Source: Pseudomonadota bacterium (GTDB lineage Bacteria > Pseudomonadota > Gammaproteobacteria > Steroidobacterales > Steroidobacteraceae). Taken from it: a DNA stretch of 64,000 bases. This document shows, in pieces, positions 56,773 through 64,000 of the stretch. Below the pieces are notes generated by a model. That model was not told the DNA's origin and made no database searches. It saw nothing but the letters and a program-made list of their open reading frames with translations. The stretch's first letter is position 1; every line of letters begins with the position of its first letter. The DNA lies in NCBI GenBank assembly GCA_018241505.1, contig JAFEDS010000009.1, positions 496,001 through 560,000 of the forward strand. The letters run 5' to 3'. A program made the translations under genes and the position numbers.

Positions 56773-57942
56773 TCAGCGAATCCGCAGGAGCTGACGTAGC
56801 GTTTCGATATGGTCGTGGGCTGTCTCAATCTCTCGGGGATCGCCGGCGAGCGTGTGGGTCGCCGCGATCGAGGATCTGCCCTGACTTGCGGCGTAGCCTC
56901 GGGCGTTGAATTCGCCGCGCAGCGCGCGTTGGATCAGTCCAAAGAGGTAGCGGGCCGGATGACGCACTGTCGCGGTCTCGCAGCGGGCCGCCCATTCCTC
57001 CAGGACCGCTTGGCGCATGGGCTGCGGGAGTTGTTGGAGTGTTGCAAGCGCGCCCGAGCGCTGTTCCGGTGGCAATCGCTCGAGCCACCGTGCTACCGCC
57101 TCAGTCGTCACCGGCTCCTCTCGGGGGCGCCGTACAGTACTGACTACGTCTTCTTTATTTATAGAATCTGTACGTACTGTACGTACAGTCTCCTGCTTCG
57201 GATTCCGAAGATGGCTCGAACGCCTTCCTTCGGATTCCGAAGAGGGTGATAAGCCGGCCATGGATCGAGTTGCACCGGGGGCATTGGGGGAGTGCCCGGG
57301 TCGCCTTGTTACCGATGACGCAGACGAGAGCCGCTCTTCCTCCGTTTCAACCGCCTCCTCAGCATCGCCCAGCTTCCAACCGTGGGATGCCATGCGTTGC
57401 GTGAGGATCAGAAGGCGGGATGGAAGTGCACGGCCGGACAGCATCGGGTCGCTGGCAAGTTCCTGCAGCGTATGGAATCCCACGCGCTGGACGGCTTTGC
57501 TCGCATGGGTGAGTGCATCGCTGACCAAGCTCAAGTAATGCGGATCCAACTGAATGGCTTCGTTCGGCGCGAGCGGCTCATCGTGCAGGGCATAGAGGTT
57601 ACCCAGAATGCGACCATCGGCCGCGCGTCGCCGATGGCGCACGACGCTGAGCCAACGGGTTAGCCTCAAGAGCGTCAGCGCTCGGGCGATGGTCTCATCT
57701 GAAGCGCGCCCTGAGCACGGAACCGAGGTGAGATAGGGTCGCAATGAATCGTACGTGGGAAAGGCAGTGACGCCGTCGGGGCCCACGCGCATGCGGATGA
57801 TCTGCCAGGCGTTGCGCTCCAGTGGCGTCAGGCGTTCATCCATAAACAGGGCGCGCGGGACACTCTCATGTACATTGCCGCAGAAGAGCAACCCATCGTT
57901 AGGCTCATCTGCGCCGCAGTCAGGAGCAGAGGGGCCCGGCAT
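56773..57942 (-). CDS. STY4528-family ICE replication protein
   Basis: A 389-residue protein: N-terminal winged-helix region (PRALFMDERLTPLERNAWQI, TAFPTYDSLRPYLTSVPCSG, DETIARALTLLRLTRWLSVV), a disordered Ser/Arg/Glu-rich middle and a C-terminal helical domain (RWLERLPPEQRSGALATLQQ, VRHPARYLFGLIQRALRGEF). This matches the STY4528 replication-type family of SPI-7-like islands. An AT-rich pocket with GTACGTAC repeats (57160-57190) lies inside the disordered part. It precedes the 41-bp palindrome. Confidence 0.88.
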   Translation of the reverse strand: MPGPSAPDCGADEPNDGLLFCGNVHESVPRALFMDERLTPLERNAWQIIRMRVGPDGVTAFPTYDSLRPYLTSVPCSGRASDETIARALTLLRLTRWLSVVRHRRRAADGRILGNLYALHDEPLAPNEAIQLDPHYLSLVSDALTHASKAVQRVGFHTLQELASDPMLSGRALPSRLLILTQRMASHGWKLGDAEEAVETEEERLSSASSVTRRPGHSPNAPGATRSMAGLSPSSESEGRRSSHLRNPKQETVRTVRTDSINKEDVVSTVRRPREEPVTTEAVARWLERLPPEQRSGALATLQQLPQPMRQAVLEEWAARCETATVRHPARYLFGLIQRALRGEFNARGYAASQGRSSIAATHTLAGDPREIETAHDHIETLRQLLRIR

Positions 57943-57948
57943 GTATCC

Positions 57949-58554
57949 TCAGGAACTGTGGTGTGCAGAGGCTGTATGCACCGGTGGCGACGGAGTCGAT
58001 TGCATCTGACCGACCCACGAACAAATAGAGCTCCACACCACCGAGAGCGGAACAGCGGTTTCTTCCGCCAGATCCATCCCGAGGATCAACATGGCGTTGT
58101 TGTCCTCGATGGATACTCGTCGTGACTTGAGTTCGGCCTGCCACCGCTCCCAAAGGCCGCTATCTTGTGTTTCGTTCAACACTGGCCAACGCCCCTTGCG
58201 ATCCGGTAAGCGCAACATCTTGCGTCGCAGCGCGACTTCCTGATGCGTGTACGCAAAGAACTCACTCACCATCTCGGTGCTTGCTCCCAAGCGCAGCATA
58301 CGGTCAATGGTCTCGATCTCCTTCTTGATCGTGTACATTTGCTCCAACAGACGTTGAACGAGGCCGGAATTCACCCTGACGGAACACCACGGGACTTTGG
58401 AGTTCACCAGCAAATAGACCAAGGTGGGTTCCTTCAACGCCTCCAAAAGACTTTCGCTGAACCCCATCGCTAGGGCGCGGCGAAGTTGCCCATTCCGCAG
58501 ATCGTGAAGCGCCTGTGCAATGACAGCCTGGTTCAGGGGATGGGGTGAGGCCAT
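57949..58554 (-). CDS. DUF2857 family ICE protein (STY4526-like)
   Basis: A 201-residue protein matching DUF2857: LNQAVIAQALHDLRNGQLRR, ALAMGFSESLLEALKEPTLV, LLVNSKVPWCSVRVNSGLVQ, DRMLRLGASTEMVSEFFAYT. It has an HTH-like helical N-terminal half. ATG 58554 has CGGAGA upstream; the ORF is open to a TTG at 58596, overlapping ParB. Works with the STY4528 protein and ParB, probably in transcription control or partition. Confidence 0.88.
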   Translation of the reverse strand: MASPHPLNQAVIAQALHDLRNGQLRRALAMGFSESLLEALKEPTLVYLLVNSKVPWCSVRVNSGLVQRLLEQMYTIKKEIETIDRMLRLGASTEMVSEFFAYTHQEVALRRKMLRLPDRKGRWPVLNETQDSGLWERWQAELKSRRVSIEDNNAMLILGMDLAEETAVPLSVVWSSICSWVGQMQSTPSPPVHTASAHHSS

Positions 58555-58592
58555 GGGAGTCTCCGTGTTCCACTGGTTCGGAAAAAAATCCG

Positions 58593-60320
58593 TCAAGTTG
58601 CATGATCGGATGGCAACTCGAAGAGTCGTCGGGCGAGTCGAATGAGGCGAAATAACTTGACGATCGCCACGTCGCTCAGGCGGGTAAGATGATCGGACCT
58701 GCGCTGCAGACCCGCCGCGCTGCCCTGAAGCAACATCCCCAGATCATCTCCGAGGCGAAGACTGTCGGTCTGTCGGCGCGATGGGGCAGTGAGATGCGGC
58801 GTGCTCAGTGCAGAGAGCAAGCTCACCACGGCGCGTTCGAAGAAGGGGATCGCCGCGGTCGAGTGATCGACGGTGACTACGGTGAAGCCGATGCCCTCTG
58901 TCACGGACTGAATGCGCCCGTCAGCCCCCGCTTCGGCCGCGATCTCGCGCGCTAGCTGGGCGATGTGCACCCGAAGGGACTCTTGGGAGTCCAATCCGGC
59001 TTCGATGTACCAGATATCGGAGATCGGATGAAGACCACCGGCCTGGACGGGAATCGCCTGCAGAACGTTGGTTCGAAAGTCAGGAATCGTATCGCCGGTG
59101 GCCGCGGCGATCGTCCGCTGGATGTCGTGCAACCGGTCAGTCACCTGAAGGGGTGACACAATATGCTGCGCAATGCGCTCTTCCTCGTCGGGGGTGGCGG
59201 GGGGGCTGTGCCCCGGCGCGTGTGCGTAGGTGGGGTATGAGCCCGGCGCTTCCGTGTTTGTGGGTTGTGCGCTTGGACGCGTGGACAGCGGAGGCGGAGT
59301 GGGCGCAGATGCACCCGTCATCGCGACCCGTGGAAGCGGAGGGAGATTGGGCGCCACTGGCTCGGGTGGCGGGGGGATGAGCGAAGTCAGTCTTGCGGGA
59401 TCATGGCGCAATACCAACTGGCGTGTTTCTGAGTCGGCGATGATTTCAAGAGCCAGGCTGTCATAATCGACGCACAGGATGGGGGCCATTTGGCCCAGCA
59501 ACTCATCTTGCGCCCGTTGGACGGTAAAGGCGTGAGGCTCGCCGTCGAAACTGGCGAGGACGTCCTGGAACAACGCGCCAAATTCGATGGTAGGAGGATT
59601 CGCAGCTCCCCGGCTCTCCCAGACTCGGGAGGCACCCTTACGCAAGTTGATCAGGCGCTCGATTTGATGTTTGCCTAAACCTCCATAGAGAATCGTTGGG
59701 ATGGCTGGCAGCAGGTATCGAACCGTGTCCTGCATTCGGCTGATGTGCGACTGTGTGATGGGATAGCCATCGGCTGTCAGGCGGCGGGCGAGCTCGGACT
59801 GTGAGAGGGATGTACTGCTTTCAGCCTCGTAGAGTTCATTCGCCTTGGCCACTCCCAACGCGCGTTCGATGAAAGAGAGATTTCCCCGGAGCTCGTTCTC
59901 GGCCAGGTGTCCCGTCAGGGCGATAATCTCGCCGCGCGCCGACCAGGGACGAAACAGACAGGCAATGCGAAAGAAGCGTTCGTCCTTTGTCTCCGACCAC
60001 AACTCGCGCAGAATCGCAAGCCGCGTATTCCCACCGTTGCGGATGATGTAGTGCGCATCAGTTGGGCGGCGTGTAATGGGTGGGGGCGCATCGAGGCCTC
60101 GCTCGCGTATCGAGGCTTTGATGTCGTCATAGCGTGGGTTTCGGGTTACACGTGGATCGTGGTCATACGGCCGCAGCTGCTCGAGCGTCACCACCATCGG
60201 GGTGTCGGCAATGGGGTCTGTCAAGGCCGTTGCGATAGGCCCATCCCGGTCGATCGCAGGGGCGAGAAGCTTCGCGGCCATTTCCTCGCGGGACGGCTCA
60301 CCCATAGCGATGCCCGGCAT
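58593..60320 (-). CDS. parB: ParB family protein, PFGI-1 type (TIGR03764)
   Basis: A 575-residue ParB-like protein. N-terminal ParB/Srx domain: VTLEQLRPYDHDPRVTRNPR, GLDAPPPITRRPTDAHYIIR, NGGNTRLAILRELWSETKDE. HTH segment SLSQSELARRLTADGYPITQ followed by SHISRMQDT. The C-terminal half is long and variable with a Pro-rich linker. It would bind a centromere in the element for partition during its excised state. ATG 60320; a second ATG at 60305 is possible. The parA gene lies 83 bases upstream. Confidence 0.93.
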   Translation of the reverse strand: MPGIAMGEPSREEMAAKLLAPAIDRDGPIATALTDPIADTPMVVTLEQLRPYDHDPRVTRNPRYDDIKASIRERGLDAPPPITRRPTDAHYIIRNGGNTRLAILRELWSETKDERFFRIACLFRPWSARGEIIALTGHLAENELRGNLSFIERALGVAKANELYEAESSTSLSQSELARRLTADGYPITQSHISRMQDTVRYLLPAIPTILYGGLGKHQIERLINLRKGASRVWESRGAANPPTIEFGALFQDVLASFDGEPHAFTVQRAQDELLGQMAPILCVDYDSLALEIIADSETRQLVLRHDPARLTSLIPPPPEPVAPNLPPLPRVAMTGASAPTPPPLSTRPSAQPTNTEAPGSYPTYAHAPGHSPPATPDEEERIAQHIVSPLQVTDRLHDIQRTIAAATGDTIPDFRTNVLQAIPVQAGGLHPISDIWYIEAGLDSQESLRVHIAQLAREIAAEAGADGRIQSVTEGIGFTVVTVDHSTAAIPFFERAVVSLLSALSTPHLTAPSRRQTDSLRLGDDLGMLLQGSAAGLQRRSDHLTRLSDVAIVKLFRLIRLARRLFELPSDHAT

Positions 60321-60403
60321 CGTCGGTCGATGAGCCCGTGCTCGGAGGGATAGAGCCGCTTTGGCCGAAACGTCGGCACACCACCGGCAGGGTTGCTTGG
60401 AGG

Positions 60404-61261
60404 CTAGAGTGCGGCACGGGTTCTATCGCCCCGAGGCGCCTCCACCCCGGAGAACCGGTCGCTCCATTGGGGGAACAATTCGCTCGCGAGCGCCCGCAGG
60501 GTCTCCAGGGCTGCCGGAGCGCTGCGGGCTTGCGGGCGCTTACGCTCGATCCGATGAACCGGCAAGCCTGCTGTGGAGGCTTTCGGATAGGTCTCGATCG
60601 CGGGGATCTGCGTTTTCAATACGGTCACATCCGCTCGCTGCTCGAAGATTTCCCTCAGAGCGGATCCCACGAGCCGCGCGTTGGAGGAGACCGGATGCAC
60701 GCGATTCAGGAGCACGTGCAGACGCGGCAGCTCGATGCCCCAATGCTTGAACGGCAAGATGTCTTGCATCAACTGCAATGTGCCTCGACGCAACTCTCGG
60801 GCGGCAAGCAGCTCCGGCGTGACCGGCGAGAGGGCAATATCGGAGGACAACACGGCCATCTCCAACAGCACGCTGCGTGCGCCTTGCGTATCGATCAGCA
60901 TCAGATCGTAGTCGTGCCGGAAGCTCTCCAGCAGATGGCGCAGCCGTAGTCGTCCATCCGCGGCGTGCAGCAACAAAGTGTTGAGCTGGCCTTGGTGATC
61001 ATTGGACAGGATGATGTCCAGATCCAACACGGTGGTATTTGAGATGATTCTTTCCGCGTTCTGCTGGTTGAACGCGAGCAACTCATAGATTCCACCGGGC
61101 GCTCTGTGTGACAGCGTGTAATAGCTGGAGAGGGTGGGTTGTACGTCCAAATCCAGCAGCAACACGCGAAGTCCGGCATCGGCTGCGAATCCCCCTAAGT
61201 TCGCGGCGGTTGTGGTCTTACCGACGCCACCCTTCGTCGAAATGATCGAGACCACTTTCAA
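60404..61261 (-). CDS. parA: ParA family partition ATPase
   Basis: A 285-residue Walker ATPase: deviant Walker A STKGGVGKTTTAANLGG at residues 8-24, Walker A' LLLDLDVQPTLSSYY and Walker B DLMLIDTQGARSVLLEM, then LLAARELRRGTLQLM. The C-terminal 40 residues are basic. I choose TTG 61261, 6 bases after GGGAGAAG, because conservation begins at KVVSIISTK; a start at 61327 would add 22 unsupported residues. Promoter region overlaps the tandem repeat 61353-61607. Confidence 0.93.
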   Translation of the reverse strand: MKVVSIISTKGGVGKTTTAANLGGFAADAGLRVLLLDLDVQPTLSSYYTLSHRAPGGIYELLAFNQQNAERIISNTTVLDLDIILSNDHQGQLNTLLLHAADGRLRLRHLLESFRHDYDLMLIDTQGARSVLLEMAVLSSDIALSPVTPELLAARELRRGTLQLMQDILPFKHWGIELPRLHVLLNRVHPVSSNARLVGSALREIFEQRADVTVLKTQIPAIETYPKASTAGLPVHRIERKRPQARSAPAALETLRALASELFPQWSDRFSGVEAPRGDRTRAAL

Positions 61262-61352
61262 AGGCTTCTCCCGTTGAAAGCCATATACGCAATCGCGTCG
61301 TGGGCCTGTCAGTGAAGGCCGCCGCATCGGTCGGCTGTTTCACAATCATCGA

Positions 61353-61607
61353 GGCCGCTCAGTAACGCTCTTTGGCGTCGCGCGGGCGTGGTCCCAATCA
61401 GATACTATGTTGGGAGCGGTTACACCCTAACTGGGGTGGGAGTCACCCCAGTTGGGGTCACCGACGGTCGGAAAGCATTAGGCCGCTCAGTTAGGCTCTT
61501 TGGCGTCGCGCGGGCGTGGTGCCAATCAGATACTATGTTGCGAGCGGTCAGACCCTAACTGGGGTGGGAGTCACCCCAGTTAAGGTCACTGACGGTCGGA
61601 AAGCATT
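61353..61607. repeat. 128-bp tandem repeat upstream of parA
   Basis: Copy A 61353-61480, copy B 61481-61607; I estimate about 90 percent identity by eye. Both start GGCCGCTCAGT, contain TTTGGCGTCGCGCGGGCGTG, CAATCAGATACTATGTTG and the 10-bp-arm hairpin AACTGGGGTG/CACCCCAGTT (61429-61453 and 61557-61581). Copy B includes the last codons and stop of the 61586 gene, so the duplication took in that 3' end. On the minus strand CATAGTAT is a plausible -10 element in each copy, i.e. duplicated parA promoters or operators. Confidence 0.85.
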
Positions 61608-62341
61608 CGATTCGCCAATGCGAACTTGTTCTCCAGCGTGCTCTTGGTCATGCCGAGTCGCTTGCCGTAACGATCGGTGAGGGCCGCGATAACCTCCTCT
61701 TGAGTGCGAGGTCGCGGGTGCGGTTTGCCCGAACCGTCCTTGCCGAGGAGTAAGTCGTTCTGGCCCCCGATGATGTGGAGATAGACCTTCTCGGCTCGGG
61801 AGCTCAGCGATTCGGCGGCGGAGCCGTGTCGGGAATTCGTATCCATGCTCTTCAGTAGAGCTCTCACTTCGATGCGCAGGGCGGCAATTTCCGCGTCACG
61901 TTCGGCGACCAATGACTTGAGCGAATCGCGCTCGAAAGTCAGTGCACGGACATCATCGATCGTGACGGTCGGGTGAGCGCTGCGCTCGAGCGCGCTGAAG
62001 AGAAAGCTGGGACGCTGATCGGGGTAGTAATGTTGCATCCACTCCTTCAAATGGACGTGGCGAACCGTCAGGCCCGGGTGATCGATGGGAGTTTCCGGTG
62101 GTGCCGGCAGTCCGTTGAGCCCGTAGGCGAGGTCACCGTTTCGTAACGCGTCGAATATGCGCTCGATGTTCAGGCGCAGAGTGGGCCATTGTGGAAAGTC
62201 GTCCGGTTCCGGGATGCTTCGCGTTTGGAGAACGGCCAGGATCTCGCGTTCCTGTTTCCACAGGCGCGTCCACCGGATGGCTGCCTCAATGGGCCGGTAG
62301 TACACCTTGGACAGCGGACTGCGCTCGCGTGAGGGGTCCAT
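61586..62341 (-). CDS. Conserved mobile-element protein, 251 aa
   Basis: Start ATG 62341 chosen over a TTG at 62431. Helical, partly coiled-coil protein: PIEAAIRWTRLWKQEREILA, AHPTVTIDDVRALTFERDSL, a coiled coil (residues about 135-180) and a C-terminal domain (VYLHIIGGQNDLLLGKDGSG, TLENKFALANRMLSDRQ). I recall the C-terminal pattern in proteins of unknown function on plasmids and phages. It may be a DNA-binding regulator of the ParA end. It ends inside the tandem repeat. Confidence 0.78.
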   Translation of the reverse strand: MDPSRERSPLSKVYYRPIEAAIRWTRLWKQEREILAVLQTRSIPEPDDFPQWPTLRLNIERIFDALRNGDLAYGLNGLPAPPETPIDHPGLTVRHVHLKEWMQHYYPDQRPSFLFSALERSAHPTVTIDDVRALTFERDSLKSLVAERDAEIAALRIEVRALLKSMDTNSRHGSAAESLSSRAEKVYLHIIGGQNDLLLGKDGSGKPHPRPRTQEEVIAALTDRYGKRLGMTKSTLENKFALANRMLSDRQ

Positions 62342-62653
62342 GGCTGTTTTCGAAGTTCCCGTCCCTTGACCTCGGTTCCGAACCCAAACTCCCCTTACTG
62401 TCACGCTCGCGCTTCGACCGCCGAAGGACAATCGAGACTCGACGGCTCAAAGTCTATACGATTCGCTTGCCAAAGTACCATAGCGGGATAGGCGAGGTCA
62501 GACAAGCACGTTTAGCCCGCTTTAGTTTCTCGTAAGGTACTAAATAAGAACGAAATAGCAGATTGTCGTCACTACCGGGCCCAACGCTAGTATGATTACC
62601 GCGAATGGCAAGCGAATTGTGTATGTGGATGGCTTCGGTAGGGACGTATCATC

Positions 62654-63643
62654 ATGAACGATCGACTGGCAGTGGTCGGCCAGGACCGGGACGAGCGCGG
62701 CGGAACTCAGTCGCCTCGTTGGACCGTGACCGTCGACCACGGCGGAAGCTTTACGGTCGAGATGTCGGTGGATGCCTGGATCGAGCTCGCGGATCACCCG
62801 CGCCGACGAGACACGGAACGACATATCCGAAAGCCCGAGTGGGAATTGCTTCAGCGCAGGGCTCAGGGACCGGTGCTGGAGATGTTGCGATGGGTGGTCG
62901 CAGGACAGGTCGGCGATCAGGTGTGGAAGGTGGATGGCCATTCTCGAGCGCTTCTGTGGGCTCGCGGGTTGCTTCCACGGCCCAAGAGTGTCTTCGCCAA
63001 GGTGTTTCGGTGTGGCTCGCTCCAGGCGCTCTTGGATCTGTACTCGACCTTCGACCATCCGGCGGCGGCTGAGACGCTCTTCGATCGCGTCTCAGGCGCC
63101 TACCATCAGCATCAGCTGACTCTCAAATCCGAGCGACTGAAGAACGGGATGATTGGCGATGCTTTGTACATTGCGTGGAGAGGCGTCGCCCGTACCATGG
63201 ACGAGGAGGCCGAGGAGGACGATGTGGACGTCTACAACGTCGTGGGCACCTTCGCTCCTGAATTGTCCTTGCTGGACACTGTCAATCCGCAGAATGACCT
63301 GTTTCAAACGGGGGTCGTGGCGGCCGCTCTCCTCAGTCTGGCGTTAGATGCGCAACTCATCGGTTACTTTGATCAACTCTCGAAGCGAGAGGGCAACAAG
63401 CGTCAAGGATTACTCGATCCTGTGGAGGCACTGCTCCATATGATCGGTACGCTCAAGGGCCGACGCGGAGCCTGGGGCAAGGCGCTACAACAGGAGCTGT
63501 GTGCGGCGGCACTGACCGGCGCCTTTGCGTGGAAGGCGGGCGACTCTCACCCCCACTATTGGGTGAAAGAGACCTTACCCCCCGCTGATATTCAGGACAT
63601 CATGCGCCGAGTTCGCGAACGCAAGCGGTTGCCTGGGAGCTAA
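62654..63643 (+). CDS. Hypothetical protein, 329 aa
   Basis: Divergent from the 61586 gene, with a 312-base gap between the starts. The gap shows no gene; one small hairpin lies near 62585. The protein is soluble, with a beta-rich N-terminus (PRWTVTVDHGGSFTVEMSVD), an Arg-rich section and a helical C-terminal half (DLFQTGVVAAALLSLALDAQ, LLDPVEALLHMIGTLKGRRG). I recognise no family. ATG 62654 has GGTAGGGA 13 bases upstream, a weak site. Could be cargo or a chromosomal gene past the ICE end. Confidence 0.7.
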   Translation: MNDRLAVVGQDRDERGGTQSPRWTVTVDHGGSFTVEMSVDAWIELADHPRRRDTERHIRKPEWELLQRRAQGPVLEMLRWVVAGQVGDQVWKVDGHSRALLWARGLLPRPKSVFAKVFRCGSLQALLDLYSTFDHPAAAETLFDRVSGAYHQHQLTLKSERLKNGMIGDALYIAWRGVARTMDEEAEEDDVDVYNVVGTFAPELSLLDTVNPQNDLFQTGVVAAALLSLALDAQLIGYFDQLSKREGNKRQGLLDPVEALLHMIGTLKGRRGAWGKALQQELCAAALTGAFAWKAGDSHPHYWVKETLPPADIQDIMRRVRERKRLPGS

Positions 63644-63681
63644 TTCGTGGAACCACCAACCTATCGCGGGGACTGAGGCGC

Positions 63682-64000
63682 GTGAACGCCGGAAGGAACC
63701 GGTGGGTCGTGGTGCTTGCGCTGGTGGCGTGCTGGGCGGCGTTGATCGGGGTGCCCGCGCAGGCAGCGGATACGGTCGCGATTCTCTACCCGGAGCTGCC
63801 GGCGCCAGAGCGCGAGCTATTCGAGTTGATTCGAGCAGGTGCGCGGGACTCGATCGATTCGGCGGGCGCCCGCGGCGTGGCGCTCGCGGTTGGAGAATCC
63901 GAAAGCAAGGAGGATCTGGCCAACCGGGTGCAGGCAGCGGGCGCTACACGACTGCTGCTGCTGGGCCGAAGAGCGTATGAGCTCAGTGCAGGCTTGGAGC
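63682..64000 (+). CDS. Exported ABC-type substrate-binding-like protein (partial)
   Basis: Runs off the right edge; 106 codons visible. GTG 63682 begins a signal peptide (VVVLALVACWAALIGVPAQA, cleavage before ADT), and the mature part (VAILYPELPAPERELFELIR, AGARDSIDSAGARGVALAVG) resembles periplasmic-binding-fold proteins. Upstream ACTGAGGCGC is a poor ribosome binding site. Whether it belongs to the ICE depends on where the distal attachment site lies. Confidence 0.65.
   Translation, partial: MNAGRNRWVVVLALVACWAALIGVPAQAADTVAILYPELPAPERELFELIRAGARDSIDSAGARGVALAVGESESKEDLANRVQAAGATRLLLLGRRAYELSAGLE

Noticed and set aside
61300-64000. Distal attachment site of the ICE
   Set aside because: No repeat of the tRNA-Met T-arm and 3' acceptor sequence found in this stretch.

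Overview
The window is almost entirely one integrative and conjugative element (ICE) of the PFGI-1/SPI-7/ICEclc class (MPF-G, type G secretion) in a GC-rich gammaproteobacterium. The left 420 bases are chromosome: the 3' end of ychF, then an elongator tRNA-Met(CAT), the same neighbour pair that I recall from Pseudomonas. The integrase starts immediately beyond the tRNA, and its C-terminal codons are read antisense through the tRNA gene, so this is the int-proximal end of the element. I found no second copy of the tRNA 3' end. The far attachment site therefore probably lies beyond base 64000, and I cannot name the host genus.

Layout. 0.4-1.9 kb: integrase, AlpA/excisionase-like HTH gene and paired palindromes. 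2-8.9 kb: cargo rich in nucleic-acid modification genes: a phage-type C5-cytosine methyltransferase with one in-frame amber codon and a long overlapping second frame, a frameshifted methyltransferase, an intact N4/N6 DNA methyltransferase and a radical SAM enzyme. 9.1-11 kb: a secreted DUF4185-like protein. 11.4-15.6 kb: short ICE genes and an XRE regulator. 16-41 kb: the conjugation machine on the minus strand (MobH relaxase, TraG-N, TraU-like proteins, VirB4/TraC ATPase, TraB/K/E-like proteins, pilin-like proteins, TraD coupling protein, a transglycosylase fused to a PFL_4695-family protein, PilL). It is interrupted at 23.6-26.2 kb by a phage-like cassette: a PP-loop PAPS-reductase-like protein, a TGT/DpdA-like protein and a zinc-finger protein. 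41-52 kb: SNF2-like helicase, DUF6094 methyltransferase, DUF3275, DUF3577 and other ICE accessory genes. 52.5-62.4 kb: replication and partition module (TopB, SSB, DUF3158, PFL_4669 family, STY4528 family, DUF2857, ParB, ParA). 62.6-64 kb: two plus-strand genes, one running off the window.

The non-coding DNA is unusually organised. Four genes (4502 +, 13396 -, 14172 -, 47989 -) share a long structured leader with a conserved hairpin core and compensatory changes; one of them is the DUF3577 gene itself, which suggests the published DUF3577 RNA motif. About a dozen small genes are separately preceded by a GC-rich hairpin and a strong ribosome binding site, and some hairpins have mutually exclusive alternative stems. 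A perfect 41-bp palindrome lies before the PFL_4669 gene, a 128-bp tandem repeat lies in the parA upstream region, and a canonical parS core lies at 50.9 kb. Together these point to coordinated post-transcriptional or single-strand-dependent control of the accessory and replication genes, plus an element-borne maintenance system.
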